Shown here: positions 1 to 7,362 of the stretch, piece after piece
How positions within the stretch are numbered: position 1 is the stretch's first letter
How the letters are laid out: each line of letters begins with the position of its first letter
Assembly: GCA_030765605.1 (NCBI GenBank)
Contig: JAVCCG010000048.1
Span: 1 to 64,000, forward strand
Length of the DNA stretch: 64,000 nucleotides
Source: Candidatus Alcyoniella australis
GTDB lineage: Bacteria; Lernaellota; Lernaellaia; JAVCCG01; Alcyoniellaceae
Reading direction: 5' to 3'
Translations under genes and position numbers: made by a program
Notes under the pieces: generated by a model
Databases searched by the model: none
Seen by the model: the letters and a program-made list of their open reading frames with translations, nothing else
What the model was told of the DNA's origin: nothing

Positions 1-1
1 G

Positions 2-271
2 CCGACCTATGAGGAGCGCTTCAAATCCAAGCGCCAACCGTTCATGTTCATCCAGGGAAACCTCGACAGCACAGTGCCGCTGGAATCGATCCAAGCCGCT
101 CTGGACCAGTACGAGGGTCCTAAAACCCTGCGGATTTTCGGGCAGAGCAACGAAGAGCCGGAGTTCGGGCACATCGATTTGCTCACCGGCGACGAGGCGC
201 CGAACCACGTCTGGCCCGCGATGCTCGATTGGATGACCGACGTGCTCGATTCCTCAAGCTCGCAGGGCTGA
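2..271 (+). CDS. C-terminal part of an alpha/beta hydrolase (partial)
   Basis: Open from the left edge of the window, about 89 codons in frame 2 ending at TGA. The fragment reads FMFIQGNLDSTVP, the usual late beta-strand of alpha/beta hydrolases carrying the acid residue (the D of LDSTVP), followed by GHIDLL near the end, where the catalytic His normally sits. This spacing of acid and His is what one expects of the last third of a hydrolase or lipase. The nucleophile elbow lies outside the window, so substrate and exact family cannot be told. It is convergent with the thiolase gene and separated from it by a terminator hairpin. Confidence 0.6.
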   Translation, partial: PTYEERFKSKRQPFMFIQGNLDSTVPLESIQAALDQYEGPKTLRIFGQSNEEPEFGHIDLLTGDEAPNHVWPAMLDWMTDVLDSSSSQG

Positions 272-276
272 CATAG

Positions 277-308
277 AAAAGGCCCCGTCCGCTAAGCCGG
301 ACGAGGCC
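277..308 (-). terminator. Intrinsic terminator of the thiolase operon
   Basis: An 11-bp arm GGCCCCGTCCG (281-291) pairs with CGGACGAGGCC (298-308) with one mismatch and a 6-base loop. Read on the minus strand, the hairpin is followed by TTTT (277-280), so it fits termination of the minus-strand genes ending at 329. The plus-strand side lacks a T run. Confidence 0.7.
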
Positions 309-328
309 CGTTATCAATCGCGTTAATA

Positions 329-1525
329 CTACTTGCCGAAGATCGCCACCGAACAGACCGAGCCCGAGGGGAACCCGCCCAGGTTGTGGGTCAGGCCGAC
401 CTTCGGATCGCTGAGTTGCCGCTCGTCAGCCTTGCCCTGCAGCTGCTTGTAGACCTCGTAGATCATCCGCAGGCCCGATGCGCCGATCGGGTGGCCGAAG
501 CACTTCAGTCCGCCGTCGATCTGGCAGGGGAGCTGGCCGTCGTGGTCGAAGAATCCGCTCTCAACGTCGTCGCGCGCTTTGCCCCGCGGCGAAATCTGTA
601 GATCCTCGTAGGTCACCAGCTCGGTGATCGAGAAGCAGTCGTGGACCTCCATCAGGCTGACCTCATCGCGCGGCGACTTGATACCCGCCTCCTCGTAAGC
701 GCGGATCGCTGCGCGGCAGGTGGTCTCGACGTGCGAACCGTCCCAGGAGTTGTGAGCCGCTTCCATCCCCGATGTGACCGCAATCTGCAGCGCCTTGACG
801 TAAATCGGATCGGGTCGCAGGCTCTTGGCGATCTCGGGGGTGGTAATGATGGCGCAGGCTCCGCCGTCGGACACACCACAACAGTCGTAGAGACCCAGCG
901 GATCGGCCACGATCGGCGCTTCCATTACTTGATCGATGCTCACCTCGCGGCGCAGGTGCGCCTTGGGATTGAGCGCGCCGTTATGGTGACTCTTGGACGA
1001 GATGTGGGCCAAAACTCTCTTGCCCTCCTCGCGGCTGAGCCCGTAGCGGTCGAAATAGCGCGTGGCCATCATCGCGAATCCGCCCGGGGCCGTGAGGTTG
1101 GGGAAGATGAAACGGTTGGTCGAGCCGGTGGCCGTACCGAAGTCCGGCAATCCGCCGTAGCCGGTGTCCTTGAGCTTCTCCACGCCCATCGCCAGAGCGA
1201 TGTCGCAGGCCCCGGCCGCCACGGCGTAGGCCGCGGCGCGGAACGACTCGGTCCCCGAGGCGCAGAAGTTCTCAACGCGCGTGACCGGCTTGAAGTCGAG
1301 CTTGAGCGCCGTGGACAGCGGGATCGCGCTCTTGCCCACGTTGACCTCGTCGAAGCACGCGCCGAGCCATGCGGCGTCGATCTGCTTTTTCTCCAGGCCC
1401 GAGTCCTCGAGCGCCTCGATCATCGCGTCGACCATCAGGTCGGCCGGACCCTTGTTCCACAGTTCGCCGAAATTGGTGCATCCCATTCCGACGATCGCTA
1501 CCTTGTCCCTAATTCCGCTTGCCAT
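329..1525 (-). CDS. Thiolase family protein (SCP-x-type acyl-CoA C-acyltransferase)
   Basis: A 398-residue thiolase-fold enzyme of normal family length. The nucleophilic Cys is Cys88 in NFCASGTES. The C-terminal half has EVHDCFSITEL and GGLKCFGHPIGASG, the His-containing motifs of SCP-2/SCP-x-type thiolases. This subfamily cleaves or forms beta-ketoacyl-CoA, and in archaea and some bacteria works with a DUF35 OB-fold partner that channels the CoA intermediate. Here the DUF35 domain is in the next gene upstream (1536-2999), only 10 bases away, so the two are probably one transcript and one complex. A strong Shine-Dalgarno (GAGGAGG) precedes the ATG. The active site looks intact. The substrate is unknown; acetoacetyl-CoA or a longer or branched ketoacyl-CoA are both possible. 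Confidence 0.85.
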   Translation of the reverse strand: MASGIRDKVAIVGMGCTNFGELWNKGPADLMVDAMIEALEDSGLEKKQIDAAWLGACFDEVNVGKSAIPLSTALKLDFKPVTRVENFCASGTESFRAAAYAVAAGACDIALAMGVEKLKDTGYGGLPDFGTATGSTNRFIFPNLTAPGGFAMMATRYFDRYGLSREEGKRVLAHISSKSHHNGALNPKAHLRREVSIDQVMEAPIVADPLGLYDCCGVSDGGACAIITTPEIAKSLRPDPIYVKALQIAVTSGMEAAHNSWDGSHVETTCRAAIRAYEEAGIKSPRDEVSLMEVHDCFSITELVTYEDLQISPRGKARDDVESGFFDHDGQLPCQIDGGLKCFGHPIGASGLRMIYEVYKQLQGKADERQLSDPKVGLTHNLGGFPSGSVCSVAIFGK

Positions 1526-1535
1526 CGGTGCCTCC

Positions 1536-2999
1536 TCAGCCCAGCTCGGCCACGGGAACGGCCTTCCAGAAGTAGCCGTGAATCCCGCGCTGCTGATCGT
1601 AGTACTTGCGCCGGAAGCTCATTTTCACCTGTTGACCGACCTTGATCTTCTCGAGCAGGCAGTCGGTGAAATCCATCTGCGTACGACCGCCGCCCTCGAA
1701 GTCGACAATGCCGTAGACCGCGGGCGGATCGAAGCTGAAGGCCAGCATGTCGCCGGTGTAGGTAAAAATCGTGCCCGGTTTGTCCGAGAAGCGGTAGGGC
1801 TCCATCTGATCGATCGCACCGCACTCGGGATTAACGCAGATTCGTTGCGATGGGTACTGCGCCCAACCGCAGGCCTGACATTTGGTGCCCACCAGTCCCA
1901 TCACCTGGCGTCGTTCGCGCCACAGCACGGACAGTGGAGTTGGTGCCTGGGTCTCACCGCGGATTCCCAGCTCCATGGGCACGATGTTCCGGAACACCGT
2001 GTATTTCTGGTAAGAGTTGAGGTCCTCTTTGAGCTGCAGGCAGCCCGAAACTCCCAGCGGTCCCTTGAAATCGGCGATGGCGTCGGTGCACTGGAAGAGC
2101 AGGGCGTCGGCCCCGTTGCCGTACCCCACGACGACCAGTTTATCTCCGGGCTTGGCCTGCTCCAGCGCTGCGATCAGCATCAACAGCGGGTGAGCGGAGC
2201 CGCTGTCCCCGACCTCGTCCATCAGCATCGACTGCACCTGCCCGCGTTCCAGCCCGAGCCGCTTGCCGATCGCGCGGTGTTCGCGCCCGAAGTGGCAGGG
2301 GTAGATCACCTTGGCCACGTCTTGTGGGTCGAAGGAGAACTTTTCGGCCAGCTTCTTGAGCGCCTTGGGGATCAGCTTGCTGTACCCCTCGTCGCGCATC
2401 CAGCGCTCTTCCCAGTTGCGGTCGAAGCGCGCTCCGCATTCGCGGATATGATCGGGGAAATCGGCGCTGATGCTCACCGAGCCCTTGAACTCGGCGATCA
2501 CGTCGTGTGAGCCCACGCACAGGGCGGCCCCGGCGTCGCCAAAGAACATCTCCTGCAGGCTGCCCATCTTGCCCAGGCGGCTGTCGGCCGCTGCCACCAG
2601 CATGTTGCTGTTGGCGCCGGATTTGATCGCGTCGATCGCTCCGAGCAACGCGGAGGTCGAGGCGCGCAGGCTCGAACTGAAATCGGCCGTACGGCAGTTC
2701 TCGTTCAGGTCCAGCGCCGAGGCCGCAATCGCGGCGTTGAGCCGTTCGCTGTAGGGCAAAGTGGTCGAGGCCAGATATAGGCCGTCGATCGATTCGCGCG
2801 AAATTGCCGGAGCGGCGAGGCAGTCGATGGCAGCGGAGACCGCCATCGTGATGCTGTCCTCGTCGAAGTTCGCCACAGCCTTCTCACCCCCGGCAGCAGC
2901 CATTGTTACGGGATTGAACCAGCCCATGGCCATGAAGACCATCATCCGGTTCAATCTGTAGCGTGGCACGCACCCGCCATAGGACACAATGCCGATCAT
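1536..2999 (-). CDS. HMG-CoA-synthase-like / DUF35 OB-fold fusion lacking the catalytic Cys
   Basis: A 487-residue fusion. Residues 1 to about 345 have the thiolase fold of HMG-CoA synthases (GDAGAALCVG, YPCHFGREH, VGDSGSAHPLL). Residues from about 360 to the end form a DUF35 rubredoxin-like/OB-fold unit with a zinc ribbon (C374, C377, C388, C393). At the position of the catalytic Cys (archaeal FACKAGTAAL) the protein reads SSLRASTSAL, so Cys is replaced by Leu111. Classical Claisen condensation through an acyl-Cys intermediate therefore looks impossible. The protein may be a scaffold or CoA-channelling partner of the adjacent active thiolase, or catalyse a different reaction such as a retro-aldol step. 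GGGAGGA lies upstream of the ATG. Domain assignment is firm; function is not. Confidence 0.75.
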   Translation of the reverse strand: MIGIVSYGGCVPRYRLNRMMVFMAMGWFNPVTMAAAGGEKAVANFDEDSITMAVSAAIDCLAAPAISRESIDGLYLASTTLPYSERLNAAIAASALDLNENCRTADFSSSLRASTSALLGAIDAIKSGANSNMLVAAADSRLGKMGSLQEMFFGDAGAALCVGSHDVIAEFKGSVSISADFPDHIRECGARFDRNWEERWMRDEGYSKLIPKALKKLAEKFSFDPQDVAKVIYPCHFGREHRAIGKRLGLERGQVQSMLMDEVGDSGSAHPLLMLIAALEQAKPGDKLVVVGYGNGADALLFQCTDAIADFKGPLGVSGCLQLKEDLNSYQKYTVFRNIVPMELGIRGETQAPTPLSVLWRERRQVMGLVGTKCQACGWAQYPSQRICVNPECGAIDQMEPYRFSDKPGTIFTYTGDMLAFSFDPPAVYGIVDFEGGGRTQMDFTDCLLEKIKVGQQVKMSFRRKYYDQQRGIHGYFWKAVPVAELG

Positions 3000-3206
3000 C
3001 AGGCAGTCCTCCCTGAGTAGAATTGAATTATTAGTTTTGTGAGGATTAAGCGCTGCCGTATCGTTGCTGCAGAATACGAAAAGGATTTGAACAGAAGCAT
3101 CTGACTAATGCAAGGTGAGTCAAAGCGTTGCGCTTTGCGTACTTGACCTGCCTGGTGCCTGTGGCTAGTCTCAGCGCGAATCAGCCGACCACCGGAGAAT
3201 ACGCAA

Positions 3207-4541
3207 ATGAAACTGACCTTGATCGGAGCCGGAGGCATCAGGACTCCGCTGTTCATCAGCTCCTTGCTCGGTCGTCCGCAACAGGCCGGAATCAGTGAGC
3301 TGATGCTCTACGACAACGATAAATCCCGTATGCCCTTGATGCGGCGGATGGGGGCGCGGCTGATCCAGCGTTCCGGTGCCGGGCTCAAACTAAAGTCGAC
3401 CCACAGCCTGTCCCAGGCCGTTGACGGCGCCTCGCTGGTGATCACCACGATCCGCGTGGGCAAAGAACTGGGACGGACCGCCGATGAGCGGATCGCGATG
3501 CGCCTGGGGCTGTTGGCCCAGGAGACTACTGGCCTGTGCGGATTCAGCTTTGCCGCGCGCTCGATTCCGGCCCTGCTCGAGATTGCAAAGCAGGTCGCCA
3601 AGCGCGCGCCCCGCTGCTGGCTGGTGAACTTCACCAATCCCGCGGGACTGGTGACCCAGGCGATGCACGACGCGGGATTCAACCGTTCGGTGGGTGTCTG
3701 TGACAGCGCGTCGGCTCTGGCGCGCCACGTTGCCAACGAGCGCGGCCTGGGTTTGGACGATATCGAGCTGGGCGTAATCGGCCTGAATCATCTGAGCTTT
3801 GTCACCCAGGCCCGGCTCAACGGGCGAAGCATCCTCGGCGCGCTGGTGCGCGACAGCGGCTTCCTGCGCCGCAACTACGGCGTGTTTCAGCCGACGAAAA
3901 TCACCGACCTCGGGGCGATTCCCAACGAGTACCTCTATTACTTTTGGCGGCACGCCCACGCGATGCAGGTTCAGTCCCGTAAAAAACAAACCCGCGGCGA
4001 TCAGGTGCTGGAGCTGACCAACCGTTTTCTCGAGGCTGCGGGAAAGTGCCGCAACGCCGAGGAGCTGCTCGAGGCTCACGAACAGATGATCGCCTCGCGC
4101 GAATCGAGCTACATGAGCGCCGCCTGGGGCAAGGGACGCCAACGCCCCACGGATGCGCTGTCCAATGAGGGCTACGCCGGTGTAGCGCTGAACTTCCTCA
4201 ACGCATTGCACGCTGAGCAGCCCCGTCGGATGGTGCTGATCCTGCCCAACCACAGCGGCGCCCTTGACCTGCCGCGTAGCGACACCATCGAAAGCTCGTG
4301 TGTGGTCGGCCCGGAAGGCCCGCGAGCGATACCGGTCAAACGTCCCGCCCCGTCGGCTGTCGCGCTGTTGCGTCGGATCAAGACCTTCGAGAGCCTCTCC
4401 AGCCGCGCGATCATCACCCGCGATAAACGCGCCGCGCTCGAAGCGCTTTCGATCCACCCGTTGATCGGCCCCAAGCAGGCCCAACGCGCCCTGTCCGCAC
4501 TGCTTAAGGAGCACGCCGAGTATGTCGGCAACTGGAGCTAA
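3207..4541 (+). CDS. Glycoside hydrolase family 4 protein
   Basis: A 444-residue protein, the usual GH4 length. GH4 enzymes cleave alpha- or beta-glycosides, often 6-phosphorylated, by an NAD- and metal-dependent oxidation-elimination mechanism. The N-terminus is a Rossmann nucleotide loop (LIGAGGIRTP, residues 5-14). NFTNPAG (near 141), GVCDSA with the metal-ligand Cys (near 158) and GLNHLSF with the metal-ligand His (near 191) are all present. The start has GGAGA upstream. The gene overlaps the following PfkB kinase by 20 bases, so hydrolysis and sugar phosphorylation are probably coupled. Substrate class (alpha-galactoside, 6-phospho-glucoside or glucuronide) cannot be read from the motifs. 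No transporter lies beside it. Confidence 0.8.
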   Translation: MKLTLIGAGGIRTPLFISSLLGRPQQAGISELMLYDNDKSRMPLMRRMGARLIQRSGAGLKLKSTHSLSQAVDGASLVITTIRVGKELGRTADERIAMRLGLLAQETTGLCGFSFAARSIPALLEIAKQVAKRAPRCWLVNFTNPAGLVTQAMHDAGFNRSVGVCDSASALARHVANERGLGLDDIELGVIGLNHLSFVTQARLNGRSILGALVRDSGFLRRNYGVFQPTKITDLGAIPNEYLYYFWRHAHAMQVQSRKKQTRGDQVLELTNRFLEAAGKCRNAEELLEAHEQMIASRESSYMSAAWGKGRQRPTDALSNEGYAGVALNFLNALHAEQPRRMVLILPNHSGALDLPRSDTIESSCVVGPEGPRAIPVKRPAPSAVALLRRIKTFESLSSRAIITRDKRAALEALSIHPLIGPKQAQRALSALLKEHAEYVGNWS

Positions 4542-5463
4542 GCTCGACGTCCTGGTCCTGGGACTCGACCCGATCTACCTCGACCTGATATTCAGCGGGC
4601 TCGAAGGTGTGCCGCAACCTGGCGAGGAAATCTTTGCAAAAAGTTTCCAGCTGCTGCCCGGCGGAGTGTTCAACATCGCCGGATGCCTGGGCAAACTCGG
4701 GGTCGACGTTGCCCTGGCCGCCGACGTGGACCAGGGGTTGTTCGGCGACTTCATGCTGCGCGAGCTGCAGCGCGTCGGCGTGCGCATTGATGCGATTCGC
4801 CGTCTCGAGCTGGGCGGCACGGCGCTGACCGTCAGCTACAGCCTGGGCAATGAGCGGGCGTTTCTGTCGTACAAGGATCCGTCTCCCCAGCGACGCGACG
4901 TCCGACTGCTGTGCGAGCAGCACAAACCGCGGATCATGATCATCCCCGGATTCCCGTTTCAGGCTTTCGAGCCCGAGGTGCTCGATCCGTTGTGCTCGGT
5001 CGCAATGCAAGATGATTACAGCGTGCTGATCGACTCCTGCCATTGCGAGGCGAGTCTGGAGCAGCCCGAGGTCGCACGCCTGGTCTCTTTGGCCGATGTG
5101 TTTTTCTGCAACCAGGCCGAGTGCCTGCGGATCACCGGCGAGGACGAATGGCAGGCGGGCGCCGACCGTTTACTGAGTTTCACCGATGCCGTGGTGATCA
5201 AGCTCGGCGAGCAGGGGGCCGCGTTTGTCAGCCACGACGAATCATTTATCGAATCGGCTCCGCAGGTCGAGGTCAAGGATACAACCGGCGCAGGCGACTG
5301 TTTCGTGGCAACCTACGCCTTCGGACTATTACAGGGGATGTCTGATCGCGATTGCCTGCGTATGGCCGTGCTTCAGGGCACGGCCTCGGTACGCGGGGCA
5401 GGCGGCACGACCACGTTGATGGGACGCGAGGAGTTGATCGAGGCGCTGAAACGATCCGACTAA
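4522..5463 (+). CDS. PfkB-family carbohydrate kinase (first copy)
   Basis: A 313-residue ribokinase-fold protein. The N-terminal half has the LPGGVFNIAGCLGKLG signature (PfkB pattern 1). The C-terminal half has DTTGAGDCF, the anion hole and catalytic Asp, near residue 252. Such kinases phosphorylate sugars or nucleosides with ATP. The start lies inside the GH4 gene, giving translational coupling and a likely role on the sugar that GH4 releases. The substrate is unknown. It is clearly different from the second PfkB kinase at 9518, so this is not a recent duplication. Confidence 0.82.
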   Translation: MSATGAKLDVLVLGLDPIYLDLIFSGLEGVPQPGEEIFAKSFQLLPGGVFNIAGCLGKLGVDVALAADVDQGLFGDFMLRELQRVGVRIDAIRRLELGGTALTVSYSLGNERAFLSYKDPSPQRRDVRLLCEQHKPRIMIIPGFPFQAFEPEVLDPLCSVAMQDDYSVLIDSCHCEASLEQPEVARLVSLADVFFCNQAECLRITGEDEWQAGADRLLSFTDAVVIKLGEQGAAFVSHDESFIESAPQVEVKDTTGAGDCFVATYAFGLLQGMSDRDCLRMAVLQGTASVRGAGGTTTLMGREELIEALKRSD

Positions 5464-5474
5464 TCGGGGGAGCA

Positions 5475-6014
5475 ATGGGCGCGAGTCACGGCCGGCGGAT
5501 CGTAATTGTCTTGCTGATCTTGTGCGGCATGGCTGCCCACGGCTGTCAGTGCAACGATGATCCCAATATTGCAAAACCCAATGCCGCATCCATTCCCGAT
5601 AGGCCGACGTTGAATCTGGTCCAGCTCGCCACGCCCGTTGAAATCCCGCGCAAGATCACCGTAGCAGTCGATCTATCGACTCCCAGCGCGTTGAAACGAC
5701 TGGACTACGAGCTGGTCTGGGACGGCGACGTGCTGCAATACCTCGACAGCCGGCCCGAGGAGTCTCTAGGCCGCGACGTAAGCTTCGTAGCGCTGGCCGC
5801 AACGGAGGATGAAGGCCGGCTGCAGCTCTCCCAGGCCTGGATCAACGACAATGCAGCTCCGGGAAGCAACCTGCGGCTGTGCAATGTAAGTTTCACAGTC
5901 CGGGCTCCCGCCGGTCTGGAGACCGGAATCATGCTCGACAAGATCAAGGTCCGTGGCGTTCGTGGAGAGATCGACGCCGCGCAGCCCGCCGGCCTGGTAT
6001 TGAGGATCGAGTGA
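5475..6014 (+). CDS. Secreted or lipoprotein-like protein with cohesin-like domain
   Basis: Start chosen at 5475 because GGGGGAG lies 5 bases upstream; longer readings run back into the kinase gene. About 179 residues. The N-terminus is a hydrophobic signal (RRIVIVLLILCGMAAHGC). The Cys after HG could be lipidated, although the lipobox is imperfect. The rest resembles a single cohesin-type beta-sandwich: TVAVDLSTPSALKRLDYELVWD, the VLQYLD segment and a closing LRLCNVSFTV strand, the arrangement seen in cohesin and related carbohydrate-associated modules. No dockerin is visible in the window. Its stop overlaps the GTG of apbE. Function unknown; likely an envelope binding module. Confidence 0.55.
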   Translation: MGASHGRRIVIVLLILCGMAAHGCQCNDDPNIAKPNAASIPDRPTLNLVQLATPVEIPRKITVAVDLSTPSALKRLDYELVWDGDVLQYLDSRPEESLGRDVSFVALAATEDEGRLQLSQAWINDNAAPGSNLRLCNVSFTVRAPAGLETGIMLDKIKVRGVRGEIDAAQPAGLVLRIE

Positions 6015-7033
6015 TCGGGCCACGCAACGCCCCGGCGCTGCTGTGTCTGATCCTGCTGGTTTTCGCCCTCGGATGCTCCCCTGACCATGCCGCCCTCAGC
6101 CCGCGGGTCTATCGCTTCGAGCGGATGCAGCTGGGCACCCAGGTACAGATCAGTCTGGTCGCTCCCACGGCCGACGTTGCCGACATTGCCGCGGATGCGG
6201 CCTTTGCCCAGATCGATCGCATCGAGGCCCGGCTGTCTGATTACCGGCCGGACTCCGAGATCTCGCAAATCAACAGTGCAGCGGGGCGGGACTGGGTCGT
6301 GGTCTCCGATGAGACCTTCAAACTTATCGAGCTTGCCAATCAGATCTCGCAACGTTCAAACGGCGCCTTTGATCTTTCATTCAAGGGACTGGGGCTGTGG
6401 AGCTTCGGCCGCGACAATGCCCGGCCGCCCGACCCGGCGCAGATCGCGCAACGCCTGCCGCTGATCGACTTTCGACTGATCGAGCTCGATCCCCAACGCA
6501 GGGCCGTGCGCCTGGCAACTCCGGGCGCGGCGATCAGCCTAGGGGGGATGGCCAAGGGTTACGCTGTGCACCGCGCCGTCGAGGTTCTGCGCAGCCACGG
6601 CATTGACGCGGCGATTGTCAACGCCGGCGGCGATCTCTACGCATTGGGCGAGAAACCCGCCGGACCCTGGAGCGTCGGAGTTCAGCACCCGCGCGAGATC
6701 GGAAAGCTGCTGGCAACCATCGAGCCGCACGATGCCGCGGTGGTCACCTCCGGCGATTACGAGCGATTTTTCATCTATCAGGGCAAGCGCTATCATCATA
6801 TAATCGATCCACGGACCGGATGGCCCGCCGATGGCTGCATGTCGGTTACGATAATCGCGCTCGATCCGACCCTGGCCGACGCCCTGGCCACGGCCGTGTT
6901 CGTGCTCGGCCCGGAACAGGGGATGGAGCTGATTGAATCGATGCCCGATGTCGAGGTGCTGATCGTGGACAACGCAGGTTCGGTGACATCGAGTTCCGGC
7001 GCCGCCGCACTGGGCCTGAAGCTGGTCCGATGA
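6011..7033 (+). CDS. apbE: FAD:protein FMN transferase (ApbE family lipoprotein)
   Basis: Start is GTG at 6011, overlapping the previous stop (GTGA). About 340 residues, with a lipoprotein signal ending LVFALGC. ApbE transfers FMN from FAD onto Thr of flavoproteins such as Rnf or Nqr subunits, in the periplasm. Family marks: LGTQVQISL near the start, LSDYRPDSEISQIN, SLGGMAKGYAVHRA, VNAGGDLYALG, and the C-terminal HHIIDPRTGWPADG and TLADALATAVFVLG metal/FAD-site motifs. No flavoprotein target gene (rnf, nqr) is in the window. It is translationally coupled to the FtsB-like gene by ATGA overlap. Confidence 0.9.
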   Translation: MIGPRNAPALLCLILLVFALGCSPDHAALSPRVYRFERMQLGTQVQISLVAPTADVADIAADAAFAQIDRIEARLSDYRPDSEISQINSAAGRDWVVVSDETFKLIELANQISQRSNGAFDLSFKGLGLWSFGRDNARPPDPAQIAQRLPLIDFRLIELDPQRRAVRLATPGAAISLGGMAKGYAVHRAVEVLRSHGIDAAIVNAGGDLYALGEKPAGPWSVGVQHPREIGKLLATIEPHDAAVVTSGDYERFFIYQGKRYHHIIDPRTGWPADGCMSVTIIALDPTLADALATAVFVLGPEQGMELIESMPDVEVLIVDNAGSVTSSSGAAALGLKLVR

Positions 7034-7362
7034 ACATCTCCAAGACCGTAATCTATATCCTGATCGCGCTGTTGCTAGGTCTGCTGTTCTACCTGTTCTG
7101 CGGTGACTACGGACTATGGACCTACGTCAAGCTCAACAACGAGCTGGAACAGATCAATACCGAGAACCAGGAGCTGTCGCGCGCCAACCAGGAACTGTCC
7201 GAACAGATCAAGATGCTCACCGAGGATGTGCGCGCCATCGAACAGGCGATCCGCCAGGAGCTGGGATACGTCAAGGACGGTGAGATCGTGGTTTTTTTCG
7301 AGGACGATGACGATCAGCGCGACGAGCGAACGCCCGCCGACGATTCGGGAACCGATCCTTGA
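7030..7362 (+). CDS. FtsB/DivIC-like septum formation initiator protein
   Basis: A 110-residue protein with one N-terminal membrane segment (about residues 6-24), a coiled coil (about 33-75, NNELEQINTENQELSRANQELSE) and a tail containing QELGYVKDGEIVVFF, which matches the usual end of FtsB/DivIC proteins. These small bitopic proteins form a complex with FtsL and FtsQ during division. The acidic end (DDDDQ) is lineage-specific. ATG overlaps the apbE stop and its own stop overlaps the next start, so it sits in a tightly coupled group. FtsB is often next to eno; that gene is not here. Confidence 0.75.
   Translation: MNISKTVIYILIALLLGLLFYLFCGDYGLWTYVKLNNELEQINTENQELSRANQELSEQIKMLTEDVRAIEQAIRQELGYVKDGEIVVFFEDDDDQRDERTPADDSGTDP

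Noticed and set aside
2999-3256. 85-codon minus-strand frame in the divergent gap
   Set aside because: Overlaps the GH4 start, has no Shine-Dalgarno and no recognisable sequence; the gap is better read as two divergent promoters.
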